NCBI GenBank assembly: GCA_018398805.1
Contig: JAGFBZ010000176.1
Location: forward strand, 190,001 to 254,000
DNA length: 64,000 bases
Direction of reading: 5' to 3'
Source of the DNA: Hirundichthys speculiger
Taxonomy: Eukaryota > Chordata > Actinopteri > Beloniformes > Exocoetidae
The first letter of the stretch is position 1. Each line of letters opens with the position of its first letter. The notes under the pieces are model-generated. The model ran no database searches. It saw nothing but the letters and a program-made list of their open reading frames with translations, and was not told where the DNA came from. The translations under genes and the position numbers were made by a program. Below are positions 22,301-30,074 of the stretch, piece after piece.

Positions 22301-25300
22301 GCAGCAAAATGGCACAAAAATGTTTGTGTGTAGAATATATGAGTGGAACAGCATTTCCATCATGGGAGAAGAAGTGGAGGTGGTGGAGGAGAACAAACAC
22401 CTGGACAGCAGACTGGACCGGAGACACTGATGCTGCTGAGAAGTTACTTCTGGAGGAAGATGAGCTCCTCCAGATGTTCACATCTTCTGTCACTGGCCAC
22501 CGTTACATGATGTTTTTTAATTCGGAATTAATTATTCCGAATTCAATAATTCAGAATTGAACTATTTTCCTTCGAGTTTACATGGAAATAGTAATTCGGA
22601 ATTAAGGTTTACATGGAAAACACGTTTGTTCGGCTTTATCTGATTCATCTTAAGGTCTGGGGGTTGGGAAGGGTTCTGATTGGATGGGGGGGGGGGCGTC
22701 TTTACGTATTTACATCTACCGGAAGAAAACAAACTTACTGGATTAGCAACAACATGGAGGACTACATTATTAGCATCCTTTTTGGATTTGTTTTGATTTT
22801 ATTTTTGAAGCAGCAGCACGACAACATTTAGCCTAGCCGCTACAACTTTGAAAAGCTCACAATTTTAATGTTTCCTGCCATCTGTTCTTTTAATTATTTC
22901 CAGTTCCTCCAAGCTATTTATTAAATAAATCGTCTCTGCTCTTGAACACCGTTTACTGCGTGCTGCCATCTTGAAACTTTGTTTTGAAAACAAGCCCAGC
23001 GCGGAATATAAGCGTCATGGCGACAGACGGGCAAGAGAACTAGCATGGGCAGAAAGACTGGAACTGATTTAAAGCGGAATGAGTATACAGCGATCCCTCG
23101 CTAATTCGCGCTTAAGAATCCGCGGTTCTAGTTATTTACGGATTTTTTCAGAAATTTATAATATAAAAAATCAAGGAAAAAATTGCGGAAACATCACAGG
23201 ATGTTGTGCGCGTTCTCTCACAGTGAAGAAATGTTGTGAGCCAGCCTGGGCCCTTTAAGAAGGTGGCCTTATGGGTAATGGTGTGGCCTTATGGGTAATG
23301 TAGTGTGTGTGTCATGGGACGGAAGAATGAAAACGGGGTTAGATGAAAAGTGTAGTGAGCATCAACAGCAGCCCAGCGTGTATAGATTTACATTCTCTGT
23401 TAACCGACAGGAGTCCAACAATACAACCTGTGTGATGTTACAAGTTCCTGCAGCGCCAGAATAAAGTTCCCGTTCCATGCAGAGAAAACCGGACTTTTTC
23501 TGTTGTTGTTGTTCGCGTGTTAGCCACTAATCACGAGCCAAAAATAGCACAATACCAGCGGTTTCTCTACTACGGTTCAGAGACCAGAGGCTGTGAAGGA
23601 AACAGAAAGACCACAGTCCGGACTTTTTGTTTTGTTGTTGTTAGCGTGTTAGCCGCTAATTACTAGCCAAAAATAGCACAAAACCAGCAGTTTCTTTACT
23701 ACGGTTCAGAGACCAGAGGCTGTGAAGGAAACAGAAAGACCACAGTCCGGACTTTTTGTTTTGTTGTTGTTAGCGTGTTAGCCGCTAATTACTAGCCAAA
23801 AATAGCACAAAACCAGCAGTTTCTTTACTACGGTTCAGAGACCAGAGGCTGTGAAGGAAACAGAAAGACCACAGTCCGGACTTTTTGTTTTGTTGTTGTT
23901 AGCGTGTTAGCCGCTAATTACAAGCCAAAAATAGCACAATACCAGCAGTTTCTCTACTACGGTTCAGAGACCAGAGGCTGTGAAGGAAACAGAAAGACCA
24001 CAGTCCGGACTTTTTGTTTTGTTGTTGTTAGCGTGTTAGCCGCTAATTACTAGCCAAAAATAGCACAAAACCAGCAGTTTCTTTACTACGGTTCAGAGAC
24101 CAGAGGCTGTGAAGGAAACAGAAAGACCACAGTCCGGACTTTTTGTTTTGTTGTTGTTAGCATGTTAGCCGCTAATTATGAGCCAAAAATAGCACAATAG
24201 CAGCGGTTTCTTTATTACTCTACTACTCCACGATATCAGTCCGCTTTAAGCGACGGCGTGAACAGGATCCCAGCAGGCAGAAATGCAGAGATGTTCCAGA
24301 AAACGTCGGAGTAGAACGGTCGTACAGCTGCTAGCATCCAGTTACAAGTTCAAGTCGACTGCCAGTGTTGCTGCTGAAGCAAAAAGGAGAAGAGTCGGTG
24401 TCCTCTGCTGCCGTGGAACCGGATCAGAACACCTGAGGAGCAGAGGCCTTCTGGATCGACGTTCGGTCGTCGACCTTGCTGGACTCAAAACAAACCGGCG
24501 GCGTCGCAGGTCGACTAAATGACCCATTTTAGTCATTTTGCTGCAAACATCTTCCGATCTGATTTCAAACCGCTCCAAACCATTAGAGGCGAGTATTGGC
24601 AAGGACTTCGCAATACGATATGTGTCATGATAGTTGGGTCACAATACGATATTATTACGATATCGCGATATCTCGATATATTGCGATATTCTACCCAGTT
24701 AATATCAAAATTAAAAGTAGAGATGAAAAATCAAGTTGCTGCAAATTGAGTCAAAACTATTTGCTTCAAAACAACCTATTTATTGTTTATTATTAGTGTT
24801 TTTGCACATTTAAATATTTTCCTAAAAAAAATCGATATTAGGAGCTGAAAAATTGATATTATATCGACTGCGATATATCTCGATATATTGCCAAATCGAT
24901 TTTTTTTTTCACACCCCTACAAACCATGGAGTCGCAGACCCGCTGCGCTCGTTTTAACCCAAAAATGTTCTTCTGAGCGACAACTGAATAGAGATTTTGT
25001 TCCATTTTGCACAAAACGTTAGCTCGCGGCGCTAGCGAGTAACCGTCAGTTCAGAGAAGCTGTGGGTGTAAAAGTAAGAAACGTAGCGACGTGTTTCCTC
25101 TCTGACCGTTTCTCCTCCGTTGTTTCTTCCAGCAGAGAGCAGAAAGACACAAAGGTGAGTCCGTCTCTTCTTCGCGGTTCTGAGTTCTGCTGCGACCCGC
25201 TAACGACCTCTGGGTCACCTGTCAACTGTCCTCCTCCACCTTCCAGCAGCAAGTCCTACAGCCCTCCGCCTCCCCCCCCTCCCCCCGTCCGCCACGTGAG

Positions 25301-25358
25301 TGATCAAAGGCTCTGTTTTTTGTGTTTCATGAATTTGGGTTGAAGGCTGATAACGAAG

Positions 25359-25390
<32 letters not shown>

Positions 25391-25477
25391 AGGCTAATTA
25401 ACGGAAACGAGCCTCTTGTGCGTCTCTCTGCTCCACAGTTCAGACACTACAGACCAACGCAGTCCTTCATGATCTGA
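5102..25477 (+). CDS. jam2: Junctional adhesion molecule B (JAM2), whole spliced gene
   Basis: Ten exons join to 873 nt (290 codons plus stop): 5102-5138, 10273-10338, 13155-13265, 13356-13505, 18484-18665, 18770-18878, 18956-19063, 25133-25154, 25247-25295, 25439-25477. All introns are GT-AG and all phases agree. Seen: a hydrophobic signal peptide (about residues 1-20); Ig domain 1 with C40 and C100; the R51-I52-E53 triplet matching the R(V/I/L)E dimerisation motif of JAMs; Ig domain 2 with C145 and C197 plus extra C129 and C209; sequon N222-M-T; a membrane span at about 224-247; eight prolines at 268-275; and C-terminal S-F-M-I. Known of the family: JAM-B is a cell-surface junction protein that binds JAM-C (JAM3) in trans and PDZ scaffolds through its C-terminus. 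VPSCEVPSS at the start of domain 2 and the SFxI end favour JAM2 over JAM1 or JAM3. Length is close to human JAM2 (298). Teleosts have jam2a and jam2b; the sequence alone does not tell me which this is. Confidence 0.92.
5139..6129. other. jam2 intron 1, first part; no element recognised
   Basis: AT-rich intron sequence with an A-run at about 5186-5201 and a G-rich run at about 5808-5828. The GC-richer part at about 5530-5710 carries no open coding with splice sites that I could support. Confidence 0.4.
6618..7791 (-). mobile_element. Retroposed insertion with long target duplication
   Basis: Flanked by identical 14-bp copies ctagaaaatctttt (6604-6617 and 7792-7805), which appears once in the other copies of the host repeat (for example near 29274). 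The insert begins with a T-run, meaning a poly(A) tail on the - strand, so the features fit target-primed LINE/SINE insertion. No RT domain was seen. A hAT-like element is nested inside. Confidence 0.6.
6670..7312. mobile_element. hAT-like MITE nested in the retroposed insertion
   Basis: The termini TAGTGCTGGGCGATATGG and, inverted, TAGTTCTGGGCAATATGACG form an inverted repeat. The flanks tagacaat and gtgacaaa match at five of eight bases. Both ends are rich in cgatat motifs. There is no transposase, and the short - strand ORF inside has no recognisable domain. Confidence 0.5.
8931..10146. mobile_element. Large fold-back (palindromic) element in jam2 intron 1
   Basis: The two arms, about 8931-9461 and about 9542-10146, are near-perfect reverse complements around an 80-nt centre. 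The outer ends share TATGGAAGTATTTCTGTGCC. Flanking actaac on each side may be a 6-bp target duplication. Sub-repeats gtgtaaaaaaattcaac recur within the arms. The right arm ends about 125 bp before jam2 exon 2. Confidence 0.75.
10273..10338 (+). CDS. jam2: jam2 coding exon 2 (end of signal peptide, mature N-terminus)
   Basis: A 66-nt exon with acceptor ctcctgcag and donor acacag|gtgaga, entered and left in phase 1. It encodes [20 protein letters not shown] plus two residues (13-34). The first part finishes the signal peptide, and KPKVEIHE reads as the first Ig strand. It is too short to find by ORF length; support comes from splice sites, phase and position. It lies about 125 bp downstream of the fold-back element in intron 1. 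Confidence 0.8.
10554..11590. mobile_element. hAT-like element, copy 1 (jam2 intron 2)
   Basis: The termini TAGGGATGCACGATAACTG and, inverted, TAGCGGTGCACGATAACT match over most of their length. The body is the uninterrupted version of the element at 19121-21864. The flanks tcataaag and ctttaaag are weakly alike. No transposase ORF, so non-autonomous. Confidence 0.7.
11655..12985. repeat. 10-bp minisatellite (GGACTGGAAC) in jam2 intron 2
   Basis: About 130 units of a 10-bp repeat, mainly ggactggaac with the variants ggaccggaat and ggaccagaac, kept in nearly perfect 10-bp register. Longer blocks (for example gactgaaccagaccggaac) recur, showing higher-order duplication. Because the units contain no stop in several frames, ORFs of 250-520 codons exist on both strands; these are artefacts of the repeat. 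Confidence 0.95.
13155..13265 (+). CDS. jam2: jam2 coding exon 3 (Ig domain 1, first half)
   Basis: Acceptor gccatcag|atgccg and donor tttacag|gtgagt, phase 1 at both ends. It encodes residues 35-71, with the first Ig cysteine in AVLTCEF (C40), the dimerisation triplet in [11 protein letters not shown], and VTFVYFNN. The pattern matches the JAM2 segment with LEWKK and SFVYY. The reading frame stays open upstream of the acceptor and through the following intron, so splicing rather than ORF ends sets the boundaries. Confidence 0.88.
13266..13355 (+). other. jam2 intron 3: 90 nt, in frame and free of stops
   Basis: The intron has normal ends (gtgagt ... cacctgtag), but its length is divisible by three and the reading frame runs through it without a stop. 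Retention would add 30 residues between the two halves of Ig domain 1, beginning GELKKTT and ending SLSPV. Splicing is the default reading, since removal gives the canonical JAM2 junction. Confidence 0.7.
13356..13505 (+). CDS. jam2: jam2 coding exon 4 (Ig domain 1, second half)
   Basis: Acceptor ctctcacctgtag and donor gtgctcg|gtacga, phase 1. It encodes residues 72-121, including RAEMEG, the classical Ig signature [10 protein letters not shown] (C100), and VTLSVL leading into the domain linker. It is separated from exon 3 by only 90 nt. Confidence 0.9.
13506..14841. other. jam2 intron 4, first part; no element recognised
   Basis: AT-rich intron with many A and T runs (about 14020-14350). 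No coding or clear repeat structure was supported. Confidence 0.4.
15127..15318 (+). pseudogene. BED-type zinc finger fragment of a hAT transposase
   Basis: The 63-codon ORF contains [12 protein letters not shown] followed by CLV...[19 protein letters not shown]. The aromatic W-x-F-F and the first C-x-x-C-like spacing resemble the N-terminal BED finger of hAT transposases. The second cysteine pair and the histidines are degraded, and the ORF runs into the 53-bp repeat, where it stops. Confidence 0.45.
15310..16097. repeat. 53-bp minisatellite inside a hAT element
   Basis: About 15 units, each containing aagaaggctaaccaagacta, then gctggataagctagcctaag, then ctagccccctgg. Units differ by point changes and one shorter unit near 15975. 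It begins immediately after the BED-finger ORF. Confidence 0.92.
16911..18317. mobile_element. Element with CACTGTAAAAAA terminal inverted repeats
   Basis: The left end CACTGTAAAAAAAAAATTG and the right end, inverted, CACTGTAAAAAAAAATCG match. The body is AT-rich, with related sub-terminal parts (tttacaaatat, tttcacag). No transposase ORF or clear target duplication, so the superfamily is left open. It lies in jam2 intron 4, ending about 170 bp before exon 5; a poly-C run follows at about 18382-18401. Confidence 0.5.
18484..18665 (+). CDS. jam2: jam2 coding exon 5 (Ig domain 2, first part)
   Basis: Acceptor cgcctcctcag and donor acgctg|gtgagc, entered in phase 1 and left in phase 0. It encodes residues 122-182: VPSCEVPSS (C129), ELELLCRDK (C145), YRWYKDNK and DAKKGTL. 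The VPSCEVPSS string is the strongest single pointer to JAM2 within the JAM family. Base composition is GC-rich compared with the AT-rich intron upstream. Confidence 0.92.
18770..18878 (+). CDS. jam2: jam2 coding exon 6 (Ig domain 2, second part)
   Basis: Acceptor ctcggagcag and donor gagt|gtacgt, starting in phase 0 and ending in phase 1. It encodes residues 183-218: [20 protein letters not shown] with C197, then [13 protein letters not shown] with C209. By family comparison C209 probably pairs with C129 as a second disulfide; this is inference. Intron 5 upstream is 104 nt with a C-rich tract. Confidence 0.92.
18956..19063 (+). CDS. jam2: jam2 coding exon 7 (membrane span)
   Basis: Acceptor gtccttccag and donor caaga|gtgagt, phase 1 at both ends. 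It encodes residues 219-254: YPLNMT with a glycosylation sequon just outside the membrane, then a small and hydrophobic stretch [16 protein letters not shown], then CCICVCICG. The basic and cysteine-rich GRRGCCK marks the cytoplasmic side, and its cysteines are plausible palmitoylation sites (inference). Intron 6 upstream is 77 nt. Confidence 0.9.
19186..19662. mobile_element. hAT MITE nested in another hAT
   Basis: The ends are CAGTGGTCTTCAACCGGGGG and, inverted, CAGGGGTCTTTTTTTT. The exact 8-bp duplication cctaagat is at 19178-19185 and 19663-19670; the uninterrupted copy at 10.6 kb has this sequence once. It contains an A-run with an (AT)n microsatellite at about 19299-19385 and an (AAT)n tract at about 19480-19510. 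Confidence 0.88.
19897..20926. mobile_element. Pogo/Tigger-like element nested in the hAT
   Basis: The ends are CAGTAATCCTCCACACTTGG and, inverted, CAGTAATCCTCCACACTTCG. TA is at 19895-19896 and 20927-20928, and the undisrupted hAT copy has a single TA at that site. It is 1,030 bp with no transposase. Inside are tacatgtacatgtatatg repeats (about 19963-20035), a 24-bp tandem array, and AT-rich sequence that may itself be composite. Confidence 0.88.
20130..20270. repeat. 24-bp tandem repeat inside the pogo-like element
   Basis: About six near-identical units of 24 bp containing accaatcagccaatcagag then tacag. Each unit carries two CCAAT boxes in the form ccaatcag. It lies within the nested pogo-like element of intron 7. 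Confidence 0.93.
21873..23095. other. jam2 intron 7, middle; contains a LINE fragment and palindromic AT sequence
   Basis: Mostly unassigned intron. A decayed reverse-transcriptase fragment lies at about 22350-22505. At about 22515-22620 there are repeated, partly inverted copies of aattcggaattaa and of tttacatggaaa, probably the end of an unidentified DNA element. A G-run is at about 22685-22696. No exon was supported. Confidence 0.4.
22350..22505 (+). pseudogene. LINE reverse transcriptase C-terminal fragment
   Basis: One frame reads [15 protein letters not shown] and the next, after a frameshift near 22415, continues [18 protein letters not shown] then [12 protein letters not shown]. The pattern (hydrophobic, K-L-D/G, RLDW, T-D-A, LLQMFxxSV) resembles the post-catalytic part of fish non-LTR reverse transcriptases. 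It is short and frameshifted. Confidence 0.4.
23098..24240. mobile_element. Pogo/Tigger-like element, copy 2, with expanded internal repeat
   Basis: The left end CAGCGATCCCTCGCTAATTC follows a TA at 23096-23097 and matches the element at 884-1497 through catcacaggatgttgtgcg and gaagaaatgttgtgagccag. The right terminus was not found, so the end is approximate. Where the first copy has one ~129-bp segment, this one has about six in tandem. Confidence 0.6.
23475..24215. repeat. 129-bp tandem repeat, about six units
   Basis: Successive starts of gtccggactttttgttttg near 23616 and 23745 give a 129-bp period. Each unit holds agcgtgttagccgctaatta, atagcacaa and tacggttcagagaccagagg. Units are nearly identical, so the expansion is probably recent. 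The single-unit form at about 1195-1340 is the likely ancestral state. Confidence 0.88.
24584..24919. mobile_element. Short hAT MITE (336 bp)
   Basis: The ends TAGAGGCGAGTATTGGC and, inverted, TAGGGGTGTGAAAAAAAA are weakly related, and the exact 8-bp duplication caaaccat is at 24576-24583 and 24920-24927. The interior is rich in cgatatcgcgatatctcgat palindromes. In jam2 intron 7, about 200 bp before exon 8. Confidence 0.7.
25133..25154 (+). CDS. jam2: jam2 coding exon 8 (22-nt microexon, cytoplasmic tail)
   Basis: A 22-nt exon entered in phase 1 and left in phase 2, donor cacaaag|gtgagt, encoding TESRKTQ. The acceptor is a tandem NAGNAG (ttccagcag), so the exon may start at 25133 or 25136. 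Either choice keeps frame and changes only the first residues (T-E-S or K-S). It was found from phase continuity between exon 7 and the proline-rich exon. Confidence 0.72.
25247..25295 (+). CDS. jam2: jam2 coding exon 9 (proline-rich tail)
   Basis: Donor cgccac|gtgagt; entered in phase 2 and left in phase 0. It encodes SSKSYS, eight prolines, then VRH. The acceptor is again NAGNAG (ttccagcag), with a possible start at 25247 or 25250 that removes one serine. The eight-proline run is absent from the human JAM2 tail as I know it; SSSK before it resembles the SSSK in the human tail. Confidence 0.8.
25439..25477 (+). CDS. jam2: jam2 coding exon 10 (PDZ ligand and stop)
   Basis: Acceptor ctctgctccacag; encodes [12 protein letters not shown] then TGA at 25475-25477. 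The hydrophobic C-terminal F-M-I fits a class II PDZ ligand, and QSFMI parallels the KSFII end of human JAM2. The preceding 143-nt intron contains a 32-base poly-C run (about 25359-25390). Confidence 0.88.
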   Translation, partial: FRHYRPTQSFMI

Positions 25478-25554
25478 GACGTTTCATCTGGACGCCTGAA
25501 GATGCTTCTGGGGACACAGAGACGTGTCCTGCTTTCACACAGCTGTCTGTCTGC

Positions 25555-26440
25555 GACAGAGACAGATGGACAGAGACAGACAGACAGAGACAGACAGACA
25601 GAGACAGACGGACAGAGACAGATGGACAGAGACAGACAGACAGAGACAGACGGACAGAGACAGATGGACAGAGACAGACAGACAGAGACAGATGGACAGA
25701 GAAAGACTGACAGAGACAGATGGACAGAGACAGATGGACAGAGACAGACAGACAGAGACAGATGGACAGAGACAGATGGACAGAGACAGATGGACAGAGA
25801 CAGACGGACAGAGACAGATGGACAGTCAGACAGACAGAGAGAGACAGATGGAAAGAGACAGACAGACAGAGACAGATGGACAGAGACAGACAGAGACAGA
25901 CGGACAGAGACAGATGGACAGAGACAGATGGACAGAGACAGACAGAGAGAGACAGATGGAAAGAGACAGACAGACAGAGACAGATGGACAGAGACAGACA
26001 GAGACAGACAGACAGAGACAGAGACAGACGGACAGAGACAGATGGACAGAGACAGACAGACAGACAGAGACAGACAGACAGAGACAGACAGACAGAGACA
26101 GATGGACAGAGACAGATGGACAGAGACAGACAGACAGAGACAGACAGACAGAGACAGATGGACAGAGACAGACTGACAGAGACAGATGGACAGTCAGACA
26201 GACAGAGACAGACAGAGACAGACAGAGACAGACGGACAGAGACAGATGGACAGAGACAGACAGACAGACAGAGACAGACAGACAGAGACAGACAGAGACA
26301 GAGACAGACAGACAATGGACAGAGACAGACAGACAGAGACAGGACAGAGACAGATGACAGAGACAGACAGACAGAGACAGACAGACAGAGACAGATGGAC
26401 AGAGACAGACTGACAGAGACAGATGGACAGTCAGACAGAC

Positions 26441-26473
<33 letters not shown>

Positions 26474-26716
26474 GACAGACAGGACAGATACAGGACAGAC
26501 AGAGACAGGACAGACAGAGACAGACAGACAGAGAGACAGAGACAGACGGACAGAGACAGATGGACAGAGACAGACAGACAGAGACAGATGGACAGAGACA
26601 GAGGACAGAGACAGACGGACAGAGACAGATGGACAGAACAGACAGACAGACTGACAGACAGACAGACAGAGACAGACAGACAGAGACAGAGACAGACAGA
26701 GACAGACAGGACAGAT

Positions 26717-26753
<37 letters not shown>

Positions 26754-27795
26754 ACAGACAGACAGACAGATGGACAGATCAGACAGAGGACAGAGACAGA
26801 GATGGACAGGACAGAGACAGAGAGACAGAGACAGACAGACAGACAGACAGACACACAGACAGACAGTGGACAGACAGACAGAGACAGAGACAGAGACAGA
26901 TGGACAGAGACAGACAGACAGAGACAGACACAGACAGACAGAGACAGACACAGACAGACAGACAGATGAGACAGACAGAGGACAGAGACAGACGGACAGA
27001 GACAGATGGACAGAGAGACAGACAGAGACAGACGGACGGAGACAGACGGACAGAGACAGACGGACAGAGACAGACAGACAGAGACAGATGGACAGACAGA
27101 CAGACAGAAACAGATGGACAGACAGACAGACAGATGGACAGAGACAGACAGACAGAGACAGATGGACAGAGACAGACAGAGACAGACAGACAGTGACAGA
27201 CGGACAGAGACAGATGGACAGAGACAGATGGACAGAGACAGACAGACAGAGACAGACAGACAGAGACAGACAGACAGAGACAGATGGACAGAGACAGACG
27301 GACAGAGACAGATGGACAGAGACAGATGGACAGACAGACAGACAGAGACAGATGGACAGAGACAGACTGACAGAGACAGATGGACAGAGACAGATGGACA
27401 GACAGACAGACAGAGACAGATGGACAGACAGACAGACAGAGACAGACAGACAGAGACAGATGGACAGAGACAGACGGACAGAGACAGACAGACAGAGACA
27501 GATGGACAGAGACAGACAGACAGAGACAGACAGACAGAGACAGACGGACAGAGACAGATGGACAGAGACAGATGGACAGAGACAGACGGACAGAGACAGA
27601 TGGACAGAGACAGATGGACAGAGACAGACAGACAGAGACAGATGGACAGAGACAGATGGACAGGGACAGACAGACAGAGACAGACAGACAGAGACAGATG
27701 GACAGAGACAGATGGACAGAGACAGACAGACAGGGACAGACAGACAGAGACAGACAGACAGAGACAGATGGACAGAGACAGATGGACAGACATCA
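25555..27795. repeat. GACAGA/GGACAGA tandem repeat, 2.2 kb, in the probable jam2 3' UTR
   Basis: Degenerate array of ACAG-based units, mostly gacagatggacagagacag and gacagacagacagagacag, giving a mixed 4- and 12-bp periodicity. It starts about 75 bp after the jam2 stop. On the + strand it is almost free of stops, giving ORFs of up to 707 codons of D-R-Q-T repeats, and on the - strand S-V-C-L repeats. These are not proteins I would annotate. Confidence 0.96.
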
Positions 27796-28196
27796 AGTAC
27801 AATCGAAGCTTCAGAGGATTTTAGACTTTTTCTGCTTTTCTGAACTCAGTTCTGAACGAATTCACAGCTTTTCTAAATGCTGAACGATGTTTGTCACAAA
27901 CTACTTTGTTCTCTGTATTTGAAGACTTTATTTTTTTTTAAAAGAATAATAATCTTGTGTTGAGATGTCCTCACTCTTTAAAACTTTGACTGTATATATT
28001 TTGTGTCACAGATTGATTTGTGTTTCATACCAGATCTAGTTTAGAGATTTGTCCTTTTATACGTAGCTCTTATATTTCTGACTTTTTTTATTACTTTTAT
28101 CGATTGAACAGGTGTCTGGACACACTGAATGGTATTTTAGAAACTCTTTTTTTTTTTTTTTTTACTCTCGTATATTGAAAAGTTAATATCATAATC

Positions 28197-28202
28197 AATA
28201 AA
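28197..28202 (+). promoter_or_regulatory. jam2: Candidate poly(A) signal of jam2 (AATAAA)
   Basis: AATAAA is followed within about 30 nt by a GT-rich stretch (ggtgtgcgttgtc), as expected for a cleavage and polyadenylation site on the + strand. A TTTATT hexamer at 28231-28236 gives AATAAA on the - strand, so a convergent transcript could end here too. Confidence 0.5.
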
Positions 28203-28236
28203 AAGAGGAAGGAATCCGGTGTGCGTTGTCTTTATT

Positions 28237-28740
28237 GGAGCAGCGTTTGACTGTCTGCAGGTGAACGTACGTTAAAACTGCTGATTATCATCCGTAGAAG
28301 TGGTTTGTCTCCGTGTGTCTCTGCTGGACCAACGAGCCGTCCAGGATGGACAGCCAGCTGTTCTGACGTCCAAACGTCCTCCCCCCTTTGACCCTGAACA
28401 GGACCGAAGGAGTTTCAGAGACGGAGATGACGCGCTGCCTAGCTAGCTTCATTATTCCTCCGTCCCTCAGACGTGACCCGCTCTGACGTCCTGATGTCCT
28501 GACGTCCTGACGTCCAGATGTCCTCACCTCCTTCTGTGCGCCAGAGCAGATATTTGAGGGGTTAAAGTGACTACCAGACGATCTCTTTTCTTTATTGGAG
28601 GTGGACCACGTCTGAAGACATCGAGCCCAGTGAGCTACGAGTAGAATTATCCGGAACTTTTCCTTCATCTGCATGACGTCCATCGTCCGCTGTCCTTCGC
28701 TGGTGCGAAGACAGCGGACAAAATCAAAACAGGGCCGGGC
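28237..28740. other. Intergenic after jam2; weak - strand ORF only
   Basis: A 131-codon - strand ORF (28288-28683) has no recognisable domain; part of it comes from a short gacgtcctgacgtcc repeat (about 28476-28520). In human, the gene next to JAM2 (ATP5PF) is convergent, but I found no match to it here. Confidence 0.35.
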
Positions 28741-29336
28741 TGGTAATCTGTTGGATTCTGGAAAAGTCCAGAACGGCCGTCTGGTCTACGGCCGTCGGCC
28801 ATGTTGAATAACCAACATTTCAGTCTATCAACTAACAGCAGGGGGCGCTAAGACGATCATTTTATCATTTACAGGCTTAAAAACCAACAAAGCAGACTAA
28901 CGTTAGCGTCCGTCAACAGAAAGATGGAAGCAGAAAACTCAAGGAGGAAGATGGATGGAAAAATTAAAACTAAAGAAAGACGAGTAAGTTTGAGGAGGAG
29001 AAGTGTTTCCCATTTAGTCACTATTTATCTTTGTCTTCTCTTTCGTGGTGCTGGTGGGTTAATGTTTATGGAATAGACTACAAATGTTTGAAGGACGATT
29101 AGTTGAATGGATCCCTAACTGATCACAGCAGCGCTGCATGGAGCAGTTTAATTTAAAATCAGTATATCAGGGTTCTACAATAGTATTTACCAGGTAGTCT
29201 GGTGGTTTGAAGGTTGTAATATGTTGTTCTGTCCCTTTTTAATCATTGTTTTCTCTCTATCTAATAAAGGCCACTAGAAAATCTTTTAAAAAGATGCTGA
29301 TATGACACATAAACCATAACCTGCTAACTACTGCTG

Positions 29337-29368
<32 letters not shown>

Positions 29369-30066
29369 TGTTGGGTTCATAAATGTGTAAATCTGGTTCT
29401 GATGGAGTCACACGTCACTGGTTATGAGACATCATTTAGGTTTAAAGATCAGAAAATGTTCATTTCAATCAGAAAAGGGATGTTTTAAACAAATGTATGG
29501 TTCATTAAGCTACTTTGTCATCTTTGACTATCTTTGAGTATTTTTGCAGTATCAACTAGAGGGCAGTAGGGGGCCTCTTTTTAGGTTTCTGGGTCACCCT
29601 AGCAGAATATTAAAACTATAAAATGTGTCAAGCAGGTTAATTCTGACACAGAATAGACCTAAAAGACTAAAAATGTGATGGGATTCATAAAAAACCAAAT
29701 CTGTTTTATTCTTCTTGTCTGTAGCCGAGGTATTAAATAACATTTATCCAAAACGTTAGAATTATGGAGGCGTAAGTTCAGATTTAATGGCTGTTATTCC
29801 AAGTTATGAATGTTAATCAAGCATATGTGATATAAATATAGATTTTTTTTTCTGTTTAAAATGCAAGCATATAAGTTATTGTATAATAGCAGTAAAAAAG
29901 ACAATGATTATGTTCATTTTTTGTTTTGGAGATGCAAGTGATGTTTAGTCGTTCTTTAATGTTGAATGTTCTTGAATAAATAATCATAAATAGTTCGTAT
30001 GTGTGGGTGCTGTTATGACAATGATAATATATCACTGGAGCCCCCCCCCCAAGTTATTAGTGGGCT
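28741..30066. repeat. Dispersed repeat family, copy 2 (uninterrupted)
   Basis: The cleanest copy of the family also seen at 6130-8545 and 31840-33005. It lacks the 1.17-kb insertion of copy 1, so it shows the target site once (ctagaaaatctttt near 29274). AAT microsatellite at about 29333-29362. No ORF of note, family unknown. Confidence 0.7.
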
Positions 30067-30074
30067 TATGTAGG

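Larger units (their letters stand above)
25478..28222 (+). other. Probable jam2 3' UTR, including a long tandem repeat
   Basis: The first convincing AATAAA after the stop is at 28197-28202, about 2.7 kb downstream. Between them lie the GACAGA-type tandem repeat (about 25555-27795) and about 400 bp of AT-rich sequence with T-runs. No other gene start was seen in this interval. The extent of the UTR is inferred; an earlier weak poly(A) site before the repeat cannot be excluded. Confidence 0.55.

Noticed and set aside
24283..24602. 79- and 86-codon ORFs in jam2 intron 7 rich in arginine
   Set aside because: No domain, both strands open, located between repeats within an intron.
25467..27843. 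ORFs up to 707 codons of D-R-Q-T repeats (+) and 658 codons of S-V-C-L repeats (-)
   Set aside because: Low-complexity translation of the GACAGA array; no start context, domain or splice structure.
28288..28683. 131-codon - strand ORF considered as the 3' exon of a gene next to jam2
   Set aside because: No similarity to known JAM2 neighbours as I remember them; the middle comes from a gacgtcctgacgtc repeat.
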